A stretch of 52,195 bases of DNA from Tenacibaculum finnmarkense genomovar ulcerans (GTDB lineage Bacteria > Bacteroidota > Bacteroidia > Flavobacteriales > Flavobacteriaceae). The stretch lies in the NCBI RefSeq assembly GCF_900239495.1, contig NZ_OENE01000048.1, positions 224,032 through 276,226 on the forward strand, read 5' to 3'. How positions within the stretch are numbered: the first letter of the stretch is position 1; the number at the start of each line of letters is the position of its first letter. A program made the translations under genes and the position numbers. The notes under the pieces were generated by a model, which was not told the origin of the DNA, did not search any database, and saw only the letters and a list, made by a program, of their open reading frames with translations. This document shows, in pieces, positions 24,341 to 31,732 of the stretch.

Positions 24341-24404
24341 ACCAAAGTTTTATTATATTTGCATTTCTCACTTTGCAAATAAGTTCTTTAGTCTGGTATG
24401 GCTT
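24334..24404 (-). promoter_or_regulatory. Hairpin covering the start codon of the 85-residue gene
   Basis: AAGCCATACCA at 24334-24344 contains the start codon of the gene. Its exact complement TGGTATGGCTT lies at 24394-24404. An inner pair ATTTGCA / TGCAAAT (24357-24363 and 24374-24380) stacks inside it. On the minus-strand mRNA the upstream arm pairs with the start region, so the ATG would be hidden. Confidence 0.6.
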
Positions 24405-24415
24405 TGGAACTTTTT

Positions 24416-24898
24416 TTAATTTACGGAAGGTTTTATTCCGATAAAATTATACCAATCGGCAGTACCTACTTTTGTTTTGCTTTTTTCGAATTTGTGTCGC
24501 ATACTTTTAAATTGAAGAATTAAAGCAGGAAATTCACAAATTTCATAGCTATTTAAAGGCTTTTTTAAAACGCTTTTATTTTTCATAAACACATTGAACT
24601 TTTGCCAATCATTGGGTTTATACAAACCGATATTTTGTGCATCATTTAAAATAACGGAGCGCAATCTTTTTAATTCCTGTTGCGTTTGCAGTCGCTGTAA
24701 TTCTTCTTCTATTGTTATTGGTTTTTTACTTGGAAAAAACAGATAATACAGGGCTTTTAATTCACTTTCTGTAAGTTCTTCAATATCGGAAGTTCTCCTA
24801 TTGCTTTGCTCAAAAACAGGATACTCTAAACTCGATATGCTGAATTTTGAGTGTAATTCTTCAATCATTTTTTCAGGTTTCATAATTATTATTTTCAA
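24416..24898 (-). CDS. Phage early protein of unknown function (gp16 position)
   Basis: This 160-residue protein is helical and charged, with LTESELKALYYLFFPSKKPITIEEELQRLQTQQELKRLRSVI, and NDWQKFNVFMKNKS later. It lies in the early region where Mu-family phages have gp16/GemA-type regulators, and the N-DWxKFNxFM segment is loosely similar, but no firm match is claimed. Two starts are possible (24898 or 24883). The tRNA-like element lies 10 nt before the first. Confidence 0.5.
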   Translation of the reverse strand: MKIIIMKPEKMIEELHSKFSISSLEYPVFEQSNRRTSDIEELTESELKALYYLFFPSKKPITIEEELQRLQTQQELKRLRSVILNDAQNIGLYKPNDWQKFNVFMKNKSVLKKPLNSYEICEFPALILQFKSMRHKFEKSKTKVGTADWYNFIGIKPSVN

Positions 24899-24908
24899 GT
24901 TTTATTTG

Positions 24909-24972
24909 TTCCCTTGGCAAGATTCGAACTTGCTATTATTTTTAAATAATTCACTCCAGTAGTGCAAGGGAA
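24909..24972 (-). ncRNA. tRNA-like leader element (64 nt)
   Basis: On the minus strand the segment begins TTCCCTTG and ends CAAGGGAA, an 8-bp acceptor-like stem. Inside are a 13-nt hairpin (CACT...AGTG), a 16-nt hairpin (ATTAT...ATAAT) and a 17-nt arm with a classical T-loop, GCAAG-TTCGAAT-CTTGC. It is shorter than a true tRNA, with reduced D-like arm and no variable loop. It lies 10 nt before a start codon. No amino-acid identity can be assigned. Confidence 0.6.
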
Positions 24973-24984
24973 AAGATTAATTAA

Positions 24985-25362
24985 TTATCCTGCGTAAATA
25001 GCAAATGTTTCTTTTTGAGTTATTTTCAAATTGTTTTTGGTTAAAAACTTTCGAAGTTTTGCATTTTTTGGAGCTTCCTCAATTACTTTGGCTTCGTCTA
25101 AATCCCTTTTAACAAATTCTAATTGGTAACCCATTAGAATGGCTTTTTGTGATTTTGTGCCTCCCACAATATCTTTTACCCGATGGCTGATATACGTTCC
25201 ATTTTCAAATTTCAATTGAAAAGCCTCATCAAAATCTGCTTTATTCTCTTGTGCATATTTTAATAATTCTGCTTTTAAAGGCTTCATTTTTGCCTGTAAA
25301 ATTTTAATCTGTCTATCTAATCCTTGATAGTCTTTTGCTGTTTTAATCAATTTTCTATTCAT
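24985..25362 (-). CDS. Putative Gam-like host-nuclease inhibitor
   Basis: This is a 125-residue protein. It has a coiled-coil N-terminus (LDRQIKILQAKMKPLKAELLKYAQEN), then LKFENGTYISHRV and a C-terminal domain (AKLRKFLTKNNLKITQKETFAIYAG). Mu Gam has the same order of a long coiled coil followed by a GxIxxRxxxx strand, and it binds DNA ends to block exonucleases. This protein is shorter than Mu Gam. The early-operon position fits. The assignment is by pattern and moderate at best. Confidence 0.5.
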   Translation of the reverse strand: MNRKLIKTAKDYQGLDRQIKILQAKMKPLKAELLKYAQENKADFDEAFQLKFENGTYISHRVKDIVGGTKSQKAILMGYQLEFVKRDLDEAKVIEEAPKNAKLRKFLTKNNLKITQKETFAIYAG

Positions 25363-25378
25363 CTTATTTGTATTTAAT

Positions 25379-25549
25379 TTATATTTTAATAATTGTTAAT
25401 CCTAAGTCGTCCATTGTGCAAAGTTTACTGATATAATAATCTCGTTTTTGCATATTTTGTCGATATGCAAAATGCGTGTCTGGGTGATTTTCTAACCATT
25501 TATTTTGCGTGGTTACTTTTACTTCTAAAGCTGATTTTGTAATATTCAT
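25379..25549 (-). CDS. Small early ORF of 56 residues
   Basis: The stretch is an open frame (MNITKSALEVKVTTQNKWL... ending LGLTIIKI, stop at 25379-25381). It starts inside the stop of the 103-residue gene by a 4-bp ATGA overlap and ends 16 bp before the next start. The tight spacing and coupling argue that it is real. It contains TQNKWLENHPDTHFAYRQNMQKRDYYISKL in the middle, with no recognised family. Confidence 0.5.
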   Translation of the reverse strand: MNITKSALEVKVTTQNKWLENHPDTHFAYRQNMQKRDYYISKLCTMDDLGLTIIKI

Positions 25550-25857
25550 AGATTTGCTTTTTTTACAGTTGATTTTGAAAGCTTTTTAAATATTTCGCAG
25601 ATATAGGTGTCGTATATATCTTGAGCCACATCTTTGGAAACTATCTTATAAAAAGGAGCTATTTCTTTTAAAAAAAGAGCTTCTAAATTCAATAATTCCT
25701 TTTGCCACCAATTAAAAAGCGGTTTACATATCAAAGCCTTTTGTAACTCTTTTGATGTTGTTGTTTTTTGGTTACACCATTCAAACCATATATTAAATAC
25801 CATTCGGTTATACTGGCTTGGTGTTAGGCTCAATAATCGTTGTACTTCTTTTTTCAT
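25546..25857 (-). CDS. Small early phage protein of unknown function
   Basis: This is a 103-residue protein, helical and with many Trp, Lys and Leu residues (LSLTPSQYNRMVFNIWFEWCNQKTT). A second helical half follows (LFNWWQKELLNLEALFLKEIAPFYKI). It lies 1 bp after the RecA-like gene stop and is coupled to the 56-residue gene. No family was recognised. Confidence 0.5.
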   Translation of the reverse strand: MKKEVQRLLSLTPSQYNRMVFNIWFEWCNQKTTTSKELQKALICKPLFNWWQKELLNLEALFLKEIAPFYKIVSKDVAQDIYDTYICEIFKKLSKSTVKKANL

Positions 25858-25858
25858 G

Positions 25859-26509
25859 CTATCCTTTTTTTAATAATTTAAGATCTCGGGCATCTGCTCT
25901 TTCTTGATTGATAATTAAAGGCGTTATTTCATCTGCACCGCATCTACTTTTTTCAACTATTGCTTTAAAATCTTGGATTAAGATTCTATTTTGGCAGTCC
26001 CAGTATATTTCATTTGCTACGGCACCTTCTGGATGTCCTTTTGATACATGAGATATAAAAATGAATAGGGTTGTGTCAAATTCTTCTATTAAATTGAAAT
26101 AATCTGCGGCTTTTTTGCCTCTAAACACATATTGAACACTATCTACAATAACAATTTTTGGTTGGCGTTTTCTGCGTAATCGCAATACCATATCGTCATA
26201 TTTTTCTTTTTGAAATGTAAATTTAGAGCTCACTACTTTCATATTATTTAATCGTAATGACCTCATAAAACTCATTCGCATACCTTCCTCAGCAGTATTA
26301 TATAGTACTTTACCCGATTTGGTTAATTCTTTCATAAACTGCATTGCGTATGTAGTTTTTCCGTGCCCAGAATCTCCATATATTAAAATAGAGCCTGACT
26401 GTTCCACAACTCCTTGATGCCGTAACCATTCGCCTGTTAACGCCATAGTTTTAAAACTCTTTTTAACTATATCTGCATAGCTGTACGCTTTTTTTACTTT
26501 TACCGCCAT
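25859..26509 (-). CDS. RecA/DnaB-type P-loop ATPase, phage-encoded
   Basis: The 216-residue product has Walker A GDSGHGKTT (residues 45-53), a switch segment VLYNTAEEG typical of RadA/DnaB/KaiC-like ATPases, and Walker B KIVIVDSVQYV (residues 118-128). The segment TTLFIFISHVSKG fits the sensor strand of RecA-fold hexameric or filament ATPases. It lacks an obvious DNA-binding extension. It is coupled to the MuB-like gene upstream (TAATG), so the phage makes two ATPases in sequence. A role in DNA replication or transposition repair is inferred. Confidence 0.7.
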   Translation of the reverse strand: MAVKVKKAYSYADIVKKSFKTMALTGEWLRHQGVVEQSGSILIYGDSGHGKTTYAMQFMKELTKSGKVLYNTAEEGMRMSFMRSLRLNNMKVVSSKFTFQKEKYDDMVLRLRRKRQPKIVIVDSVQYVFRGKKAADYFNLIEEFDTTLFIFISHVSKGHPEGAVANEIYWDCQNRILIQDFKAIVEKSRCGADEITPLIINQERADARDLKLLKKG

Positions 26510-27378
26510 TATTTTACCTCATGTTTTAAGATTTCAACACGTACCGCTCTTAATGAGCCTTTTGTTTTAGCGTACATTTGTAAGGGTGTAATTGTAGCTC
26601 CGTTTGCCTTGGCTACAAGTGCTATTTGATTTATATGAAATTGTTTTAAATCGCTCTCACCAATAGGTGTAACTTTTTTATAAGCATTACCATATCTGTC
26701 AAATATTTCAGCAAAACCGACTTTTTTCAAATCTTTTTGTCTTGTCATTTTTTGCTCTAAACCATCAGCCCCCATCATATACCAACCGCAAAGGTGGGTG
26801 GTTGCATTTTCTAGCGCTTTTAACTCTAAAAATGCGGTATAATCTAAATCACCAGCTTCATCTAAAATGATTAATGGTAGTTCTGCTGTTCGCAATAAAA
26901 AAACTAAATCGTCATAAACATCTGCATATCTTCCTGTGTGAACAACTCCAAATTCTCTAGCAATTTTTCTAAGTAATTTTTGTTTACTTTTTACTTGAGA
27001 ACAATCGATATACACTGCATTTTTATTATTTTCGGCATAGTTTTTTCCTGCTACCGTTTTACCGATACCCGCATAATCACAAAATATTCTGCAGATTGAT
27101 TTTTTTTGGCAAGTTTCTAATTGAGTAGTGATGTAATTAAAGGTTTTAGTTTTTACAACTACCCAGGGCGCATTTTCATTTAACTGAACTCTTACAATTC
27201 TTGCTATGGAAGTAAGAGCTCCATCAGATAAAACACCTTCAAGTTCTCCTTTATTTACAAAACGAGAATACTGAGAAACGCTAATACCTAATACTCTTGC
27301 GTGTTTAACATCGCTTTTATATAGTTCTCTATCCCTGCGAACTGCTTCAATAATTGTTGTTTTAAGACTATTTTTCAT
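26509..27378 (-). CDS. MuB-like transposition ATPase
   Basis: The 289-residue product has an N-terminal helix-turn-helix (ARVLGISVSQYSRFVNKGELEG, about residues 28-50), Walker A DYAGIGKTV (residues 101-109) and Walker B PLIILDEAGDL (residues 168-178). The C-terminal region ends TPLQMYAKTKGSLRAVRVEIL, as in MuB/TnpB-type ATPases. In Mu, MuB binds target DNA, activates MuA and imposes target immunity. It directly follows the transposase gene and is close in length to MuB (312 residues). Confidence 0.85.
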   Translation of the reverse strand: MKNSLKTTIIEAVRRDRELYKSDVKHARVLGISVSQYSRFVNKGELEGVLSDGALTSIARIVRVQLNENAPWVVVKTKTFNYITTQLETCQKKSICRIFCDYAGIGKTVAGKNYAENNKNAVYIDCSQVKSKQKLLRKIAREFGVVHTGRYADVYDDLVFLLRTAELPLIILDEAGDLDYTAFLELKALENATTHLCGWYMMGADGLEQKMTRQKDLKKVGFAEIFDRYGNAYKKVTPIGESDLKQFHINQIALVAKANGATITPLQMYAKTKGSLRAVRVEILKHEVK

Positions 27379-27403
27379 AATTATTTAGATTATTTTATTT
27401 AGA

Positions 27404-29425
27404 TTATAAATCGTCAATGGCGTTATTTCTTTCAGAAACTTCATCAAAAGCTTCATATTCAAATTCTTCAATTTTGGCAACTGTTTTTACTATTTCTGGA
27501 GTAACATCTATAATTGGCATATCATTTTTTATAATAGCAACCCTACGGAGTTGTTGCTCGGTATCTGTTTTTACCATTTTATCAAACTGACTTATATATT
27601 TAGTAGCGTCTTGATAGCCTTGAACATCTTTGTCCGTCCATTCTGCATTTGCTCTATTAAAAGTTGGTACTGGCTGACATTCGCAAATAAATAGATCGTT
27701 CTGATAAATAAATACTTCGTTAATTTCATTGGTTTCCGTTGGTAAATAGTAGGCATCTACGTTGTAATTATTAGAAGCTAACTGGTTTAAAACTGCTGGA
27801 TTTTCTAATTGAAACTTTTCATATTGAACAGTTACATATTGGCTACGTCTAATAGATGTTTGCGTTTTAAAACCAATGTATTTGGCTAATTGCCCTCTAT
27901 CTAATTGCGGTAAATCAGGATTAACGTGATGTATAAAAACATCCATTCTACTCATCCCTTGGTATTTCTTTTGATTTGGATGCAACTGATTGTTATATTC
28001 TAATTGCTCTTGTAAATCATTAGCAACAATAACTTTATAGGTTTCTTTTGAAAACTTATAATTGTTGTTTTCTGCATCAAATATTTTCTGTGAAGTAGTT
28101 CTATTACTATCGCCTCGTGCATAAAAACGACCAACACCCTGGTTGTTGTTTTTTTCAACACCGTACTTTTTAGTTCCAATTAAACGTTCTGCATATTTTT
28201 CTTGAGAATTTGTAGGATTACACCAGCGTACAAATGGAAAGATGTTTCCTGCTTTCATTAAGCCGTCTTTAAAATCACTTACTAAATGATGTTCTACTTC
28301 CATTTGCATTGGAACTCCTAAACCTTTATTACTTGTAAAACGGAACATATCACGAATACAATCCAAGTATAAATCATGGTTTTTTTCAAGTGAGTGTGAA
28401 ATACCAATCATTGCTCCAGATAAATCATCAAAAGCATAATATGCCATAACTCGTTTACCATTGTGTAACTTGGTATGCATAATATCCCTATCATCTAAAG
28501 TAATTTTACTCATAGAGTAATTTGGAGCCGTACGGTTAACGTGTGGACGCTGTTTATGATTAAAGTCATAAGCACCGTTACGATATTTTTTAATTAGTAA
28601 CTGATTTCTTGGTAAATTGATGTAGTTCCAAATTGTTGATTCTGAAATTTCAACAGGAGATTCGTTTACATAAAAATCTTCTCTATTAAAAATCTCTCCT
28701 GTTTTATAATCAACAACTTCAATAGCACCACCTAAAAACTGCAAATACAAATCATGTACTACCGATGAATAGGGCTTGCTTGGTAAACAATATAAACTTA
28801 CAATTAAGCTTTCAACATCTGCGGTAACTCTTCTAGAGTTAATTGAGCCTTCTCCGCCATGTATAAACGCCCCGTAGCTTTCTTTTAAATATTTATCGTA
28901 ACGTCTTTTTAACGAGCGAGGATTGTTTGGTAAACTACATTGCCATTTATCAGTATTAATAGCATTAACAGATTCGCTTACACGTTCCCAAATTTTAGTT
29001 TTCTGCTTTCCAAACTTTTTAGCTAGAACTCCTTTTTCTGTAAAAATGCTTGTAATAGCATTTAAAATCATGCAGTTTGTTGCTTTTTCTCGTTGCTTTT
29101 CAGAAGATAATGACTTACCGCTAGGGGTTCTGTGTCTTGTAAAAAATTTCGTTGCTTCAATATCTGGAACTATATATTCTTCTAATAAATTAACAACCAA
29201 AACTTCTTTTGGATCTCCAATTCTAGCAAAACAAATTTCTTTGTAAATAGGGCTTAAATCGTGAAAAGAAACCCAAGCTTCATTATCTTTTCCTCTACCT
29301 TCTTTTGTACGAACTAACTTTCCTCTGATACAATTCTTTAAGTAAGAGTCATAAGACATCAACGCCCAATCCTTATACAGTAACCTTGCGGGTATTGATA
29401 ATATGTTGTTTTGGTATTGATACAT
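27404..29425 (-). CDS. MuA-like DDE transposase
   Basis: The 673-residue product has Mu-A-like order: an N-terminal DNA-binding region with several helical segments, an RNase H-like core from about residue 305, and a C-terminal domain. The core holds ITLDDRDIM (Asp 311/312), YYAFDDLSGAMIG (strand 2), VPMQMEVEHHL and KYAERLIG (Glu 413). The position of the second catalytic Asp appears to hold Glu 378, so the visible triad is D-E-E. It would join phage ends to target DNA in integration and replicative transposition. It is shorter at the N-terminus than MuA (663 residues in Mu, similar overall). A tRNA-like fragment lies 19 nt before the start. Confidence 0.85.
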   Translation of the reverse strand: MYQYQNNILSIPARLLYKDWALMSYDSYLKNCIRGKLVRTKEGRGKDNEAWVSFHDLSPIYKEICFARIGDPKEVLVVNLLEEYIVPDIEATKFFTRHRTPSGKSLSSEKQREKATNCMILNAITSIFTEKGVLAKKFGKQKTKIWERVSESVNAINTDKWQCSLPNNPRSLKRRYDKYLKESYGAFIHGGEGSINSRRVTADVESLIVSLYCLPSKPYSSVVHDLYLQFLGGAIEVVDYKTGEIFNREDFYVNESPVEISESTIWNYINLPRNQLLIKKYRNGAYDFNHKQRPHVNRTAPNYSMSKITLDDRDIMHTKLHNGKRVMAYYAFDDLSGAMIGISHSLEKNHDLYLDCIRDMFRFTSNKGLGVPMQMEVEHHLVSDFKDGLMKAGNIFPFVRWCNPTNSQEKYAERLIGTKKYGVEKNNNQGVGRFYARGDSNRTTSQKIFDAENNNYKFSKETYKVIVANDLQEQLEYNNQLHPNQKKYQGMSRMDVFIHHVNPDLPQLDRGQLAKYIGFKTQTSIRRSQYVTVQYEKFQLENPAVLNQLASNNYNVDAYYLPTETNEINEVFIYQNDLFICECQPVPTFNRANAEWTDKDVQGYQDATKYISQFDKMVKTDTEQQLRRVAIIKNDMPIIDVTPEIVKTVAKIEEFEYEAFDEVSERNNAIDDL

Positions 29426-29443
29426 GAATTAGATTATTTTTTA

Positions 29444-29469
29444 GACCCTGCCCAAGACTCGAACTTGAG
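29444..29469 (-). ncRNA. tRNA T-arm-like fragment before the transposase gene
   Basis: On the minus strand CTCAAG-TTCGAGT-CTTGGG forms a 6-bp T-arm-like stem with a normal T-loop, followed by CAGGGTC. It is similar to the corresponding part of the element at 24909-24972. No matching 5' acceptor strand was found in the preceding 70 nt, so it is a partial element. Confidence 0.45.
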
Positions 29470-29507
29470 TGTATGCCTTTCAGGAATGATTAATACTGTG
29501 AGATTTT

Positions 29508-29711
29508 CTATTGATTTACAGCCGCTTTAACTGCTTCTTTCACTTGATTTTCTAGCCTTTTATAGTCTTTTACTATTTTATCAGAAGTTGTACTGGTTCT
29601 ATCGCCACGGATACTCATTGTTATAAAACGGCGACTTACTCCGTAGTCTTCTATTAGCTTATCGACAACATCTCTGTTTAGGATGTTTCTTTTTTTCGTA
29701 GGTTTGTCCAT
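29508..29711 (-). CDS. Small Ner-like DNA-binding regulator
   Basis: This is a 67-residue basic protein with a helix-turn-helix-like centre (RDVVDKLIEDYGVSRRFITMSIRGDRTSTTSDKIVKDYKRLE). It is the first gene of the leftward early operon, divergent from the repressor and just before the transposase, the same place as Ner in phage Mu, which turns down early and repressor transcription. Function is inferred from size, helix-turn-helix and position. Confidence 0.65.
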   Translation of the reverse strand: MDKPTKKRNILNRDVVDKLIEDYGVSRRFITMSIRGDRTSTTSDKIVKDYKRLENQVKEAVKAAVNQ

Positions 29712-29746
29712 TGTTTTATTTGTTCTTTATTGAGGTACAAATACAT

Positions 29747-29760
29747 AAACAATTGTCTAA
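29747..29760. promoter_or_regulatory. Candidate operator between Ner-like gene and repressor
   Basis: The intergenic region holds AAACAATTGTCTAA, with the palindrome ACAATTGT at 29749-29756. The minus strand around it has TTTG/TATTTG-like promoter elements for the early operon. A longer perfect palindrome with the same core lies inside the repressor gene at 29950-29965, which suggests the repressor binds both. Confidence 0.5.
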
Positions 29761-29799
29761 CTTAGGCAAATTAAATTTAAACTATTTTCTATTTTTATT

Positions 29800-30231
29800 A
29801 TGAAGGCAATTGAAAGGGTTAAGCAATACATTAGTTTTAAAGGATTTAACAATAGTAGTTTTGAAAAAAAAAATAACCTATCTAATGGGTACATAGCTAT
29901 TCAAATCAAAAGAAATGCCGATTTAGGGGAGGGAATACTCGTTAAAATACTAGACAATTGTCTAGATATGAACCCTAATTGGCTTTTAACAGGTCAAGGC
30001 GAAATGCTAAGGAGTGATGTCGGTTTTATTAACCAAAATGTAACGGGTAGTAATGTTACTATGGTAGGAGGTTCTGTTGTTGGTGGTTCCGTGAGTACTA
30101 ACAATAATGAAAATGAAACAGTGGCACTTAAAAATGATTTAAATGCTTGTAAAAAAGAACTTAAAGAAAAAGATGAAGAAATAAAAAGGCTTAAGTCACA
30201 AATAGATAAGCTATTCAAAATGATTGGATAA
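29800..30231 (+). CDS. Prophage repressor (HTH, coiled-coil C-terminus)
   Basis: This is a 143-residue protein. The N-terminal half is a helix-turn-helix of the type seen in Bacteroidota phage repressors (ERVKQYISFKGFNNSSFEKKNNLSNGYIAIQIK, then LDMNPNWLLTGQGEMLRSD). A Gly/Val-rich linker with VGGSVVGGSVS follows, then a coiled coil from about residue 105 to the end for oligomerisation. It faces the Ner-like gene with 88 bp between them, as c and ner do in Mu. It should keep the lytic and transposition genes off. No LexA-type cleavage domain is present, so induction by RecA cleavage is not expected from the sequence. Confidence 0.75.
   Translation: MKAIERVKQYISFKGFNNSSFEKKNNLSNGYIAIQIKRNADLGEGILVKILDNCLDMNPNWLLTGQGEMLRSDVGFINQNVTGSNVTMVGGSVVGGSVSTNNNENETVALKNDLNACKKELKEKDEEIKRLKSQIDKLFKMIG
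29950..29965. promoter_or_regulatory. 16-bp perfect palindrome inside the repressor gene
   Basis: CTAGACAATTGTCTAG is a perfect palindrome and shares ACAATTGTCTA with the intergenic site at 29749. It could be a second operator for autoregulation. A coding coincidence (Leu-Asp-Asn-Cys-Leu-Asp) cannot be excluded. Confidence 0.5.
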
Positions 30232-30491
30232 CATGAGTAGGAGTGTCGGCTAATAACAGTATAAAGGTTGTTTGGCGTAGGCTATAAAGTACATACTAAG
30301 AACCATTACTATAAGAGTAACAATAGGTGTAAATATACAAAAAACAGGCAACGGGCTATTAATCAATTGTTTACACCAAAATTAACGCTATTAATTACGT
30401 CGTTACACCCCTGTTATAAATCGTTTTTAAACCTTTAAAGCCTTAAAAAATGACGTTATAGTAGGTTTTCAAAGTTGTTTTTTCTTGTTTT

Positions 30492-30527
30492 CTGTCCACC
30501 TAACTGTCTTTCTAACTGTCCTCCTAA
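30492..30527 (+). repeat. Three tandem 12-bp repeats (CTGTCnnnCTAA)
   Basis: CTGTCCACCTAA, CTGTCTTTCTAA and CTGTCCTCCTAA follow each other without spacer at 30492, 30504 and 30516. They look like iterons or transposase-binding repeats. Confidence 0.85.
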
Positions 30528-30683
30528 ACTAAAACAGCCTATTTAGTACCATTTTTAATTTAGTAGTTTTTGGGCTTATTAATTTAGTTGGTTTGTTAAT
30601 TGCAAAACGCCTGTGTAGCTTGTTAATATTGGTTGTAAGAGGTTTTTACAATGTAAAGAAGTACAAGAAAGTTTTAAATTTTT

Positions 30684-30751
30684 CTTAAAAATAGAGAAAG
30701 TCTTAAAAATAGCTATTTTGGTTAATTTTGTACTTTTCAACTATTTTTAAG
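30684..30751. repeat. Three copies of CTTAAAAATAG, two direct and one inverted
   Basis: Exact copies lie at 30684-30694 and 30702-30712, 18 bp apart, and the exact reverse complement CTATTTTTAAG lies at 30741-30751. AAGTACAA and TTGTACTT bracket part of the cluster. Candidate binding sites for the transposase or another phage protein. Confidence 0.8.
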
Positions 30752-30853
30752 GTTTTTGTAAATAGCTAAGGTTTTAAATAAAAATTAACATATTAAATAT
30801 TAGCTGTAAGCGCTTAATTTAGTCCAGAGGTGTTAGTCGTTATAAAAACAACA

Positions 30854-30887
30854 AAAACCCCACATATAAGGTAAATAGTGGGGTTTT
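30854..30887 (-). terminator. Strong hairpin terminator
   Basis: AAAACCCCAC and GTGGGGTTTT pair over 10 bp around a 14-nt loop. The T-rich run TTTTTGTTGTTTTT follows in the minus direction, so it is stronger there than in the plus direction. Confidence 0.7.
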
Positions 30888-31011
30888 AATGTATGTAAAG
30901 TTAAAAAACAATTACGTTTTTAGCTGAGTAATAAAGGTCCTCTTATTTTAAATATTAATTAATAGGCAAATTAATTAAGGTCTAATTAATGCTAAATGAT
31001 GATAAGTTCGT

Positions 31012-31716
31012 TTGTATCTTTTGTTTTATGGGTTATATATTTTATTATCAAAAGAATCGATTATAGAATATCCTACTTTTTTTAACGATATTATTGATAA
31101 TAAACTTAATTATGAAATGATTAAAACAACTATTTTTAATCATATTCAACCAACAGAAACTATTATAACAGGCGAACATGGCGACCAACTTTTTGGTAGC
31201 GATAAACTTAAATACCCTATTCTAACAGGTGATGCTTTTACTCCTTATGAAGATATTTTAGAATTTATTATCTCCAGAAAATTAGGTACCGATAAATTTA
31301 CAAATCAAATTATAGATTTTATAGCACCTGTAATAAAAGAATCACCTTTTAAAATAATTTCGCTATACGATTATATGTGGTGGTTAAATTTTTCATTGAA
31401 ATGGCAAACAGTATCAATGAGATTAATTTATGGTTTAGAGCGTAGTCATGAAGATTTAGAAACAACTGTTTTTCACTTTTTTAAAAGCAATAGTTTTCAA
31501 GTTTGGTCTCTTGAAAATCATTCTTCAAAAATTAAAGAAGAATGGAATACTTATAAATATATTGCCAAAGAATTTATTTATGATTTCCATAAAGACCCTT
31601 TTTATCTAGAGAAAAAAGAAAAAGAACAATCTTTAAAAGAAGTACTAGTTAATAAAACTAATTTTTCAGCATTAACTTTTTCTAAAAAAATATTTAATCA
31701 AATAAAAAACAACTGA
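31012..31716 (+). pseudogene. C-terminal part of an asparagine-synthase-like (PP-loop) protein
   Basis: The frame begins only at a TTG; an in-frame TAA lies at 31003, and the expected N-terminal PP-loop motif (SGGxDS) is absent. The visible part has IQPTETIITGEHGDQLFGSDKL, then LYDYMWWLNFSLKWQTVSMRLIY and FFKSNSFQVWSLENH, as in asparagine-synthase-related proteins of capsule or glycan loci. About 234 residues remain. The simplest explanation is that the prophage inserted into the gene and the first half lies beyond the other prophage end, outside the window. Independent decay is the alternative. The family call rests on motif style. Confidence 0.5.
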
Positions 31717-31732
31717 TTATTTACACTCAAAA

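Larger units (their letters stand above)
30232..31011. other. Gene-free region with candidate prophage end sequences
   Basis: About 780 bp contain no convincing reading frame on either strand. It holds an inverted GGTGTAAA/TTTACACC pair (30326-30333 and 30370-30377), three 12-bp tandem copies, three copies of CTTAAAAATAG in both orientations, an AAGTACAA/TTGTACTT pair, and a terminator. Mu-type transposases bind several short repeats at each end, next to the repressor, so this is the likely right end of the prophage. The exact phage-host junction was not identified. Confidence 0.5.

Noticed and set aside
24909..24972. A complete, functional tRNA gene
   Set aside because: The arms are too short and the D-arm and variable loop are reduced; no anticodon can be assigned, so I call it tRNA-like only.
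28923..29246. 107-residue plus-strand frame inside the transposase gene
   Set aside because: It lies fully within the MuA-like gene on the other strand, with no promoter or family.
30684..30751. CRISPR array
   Set aside because: Only three 11-bp copies in mixed orientation, with no regular spacers and no cas genes in the window.
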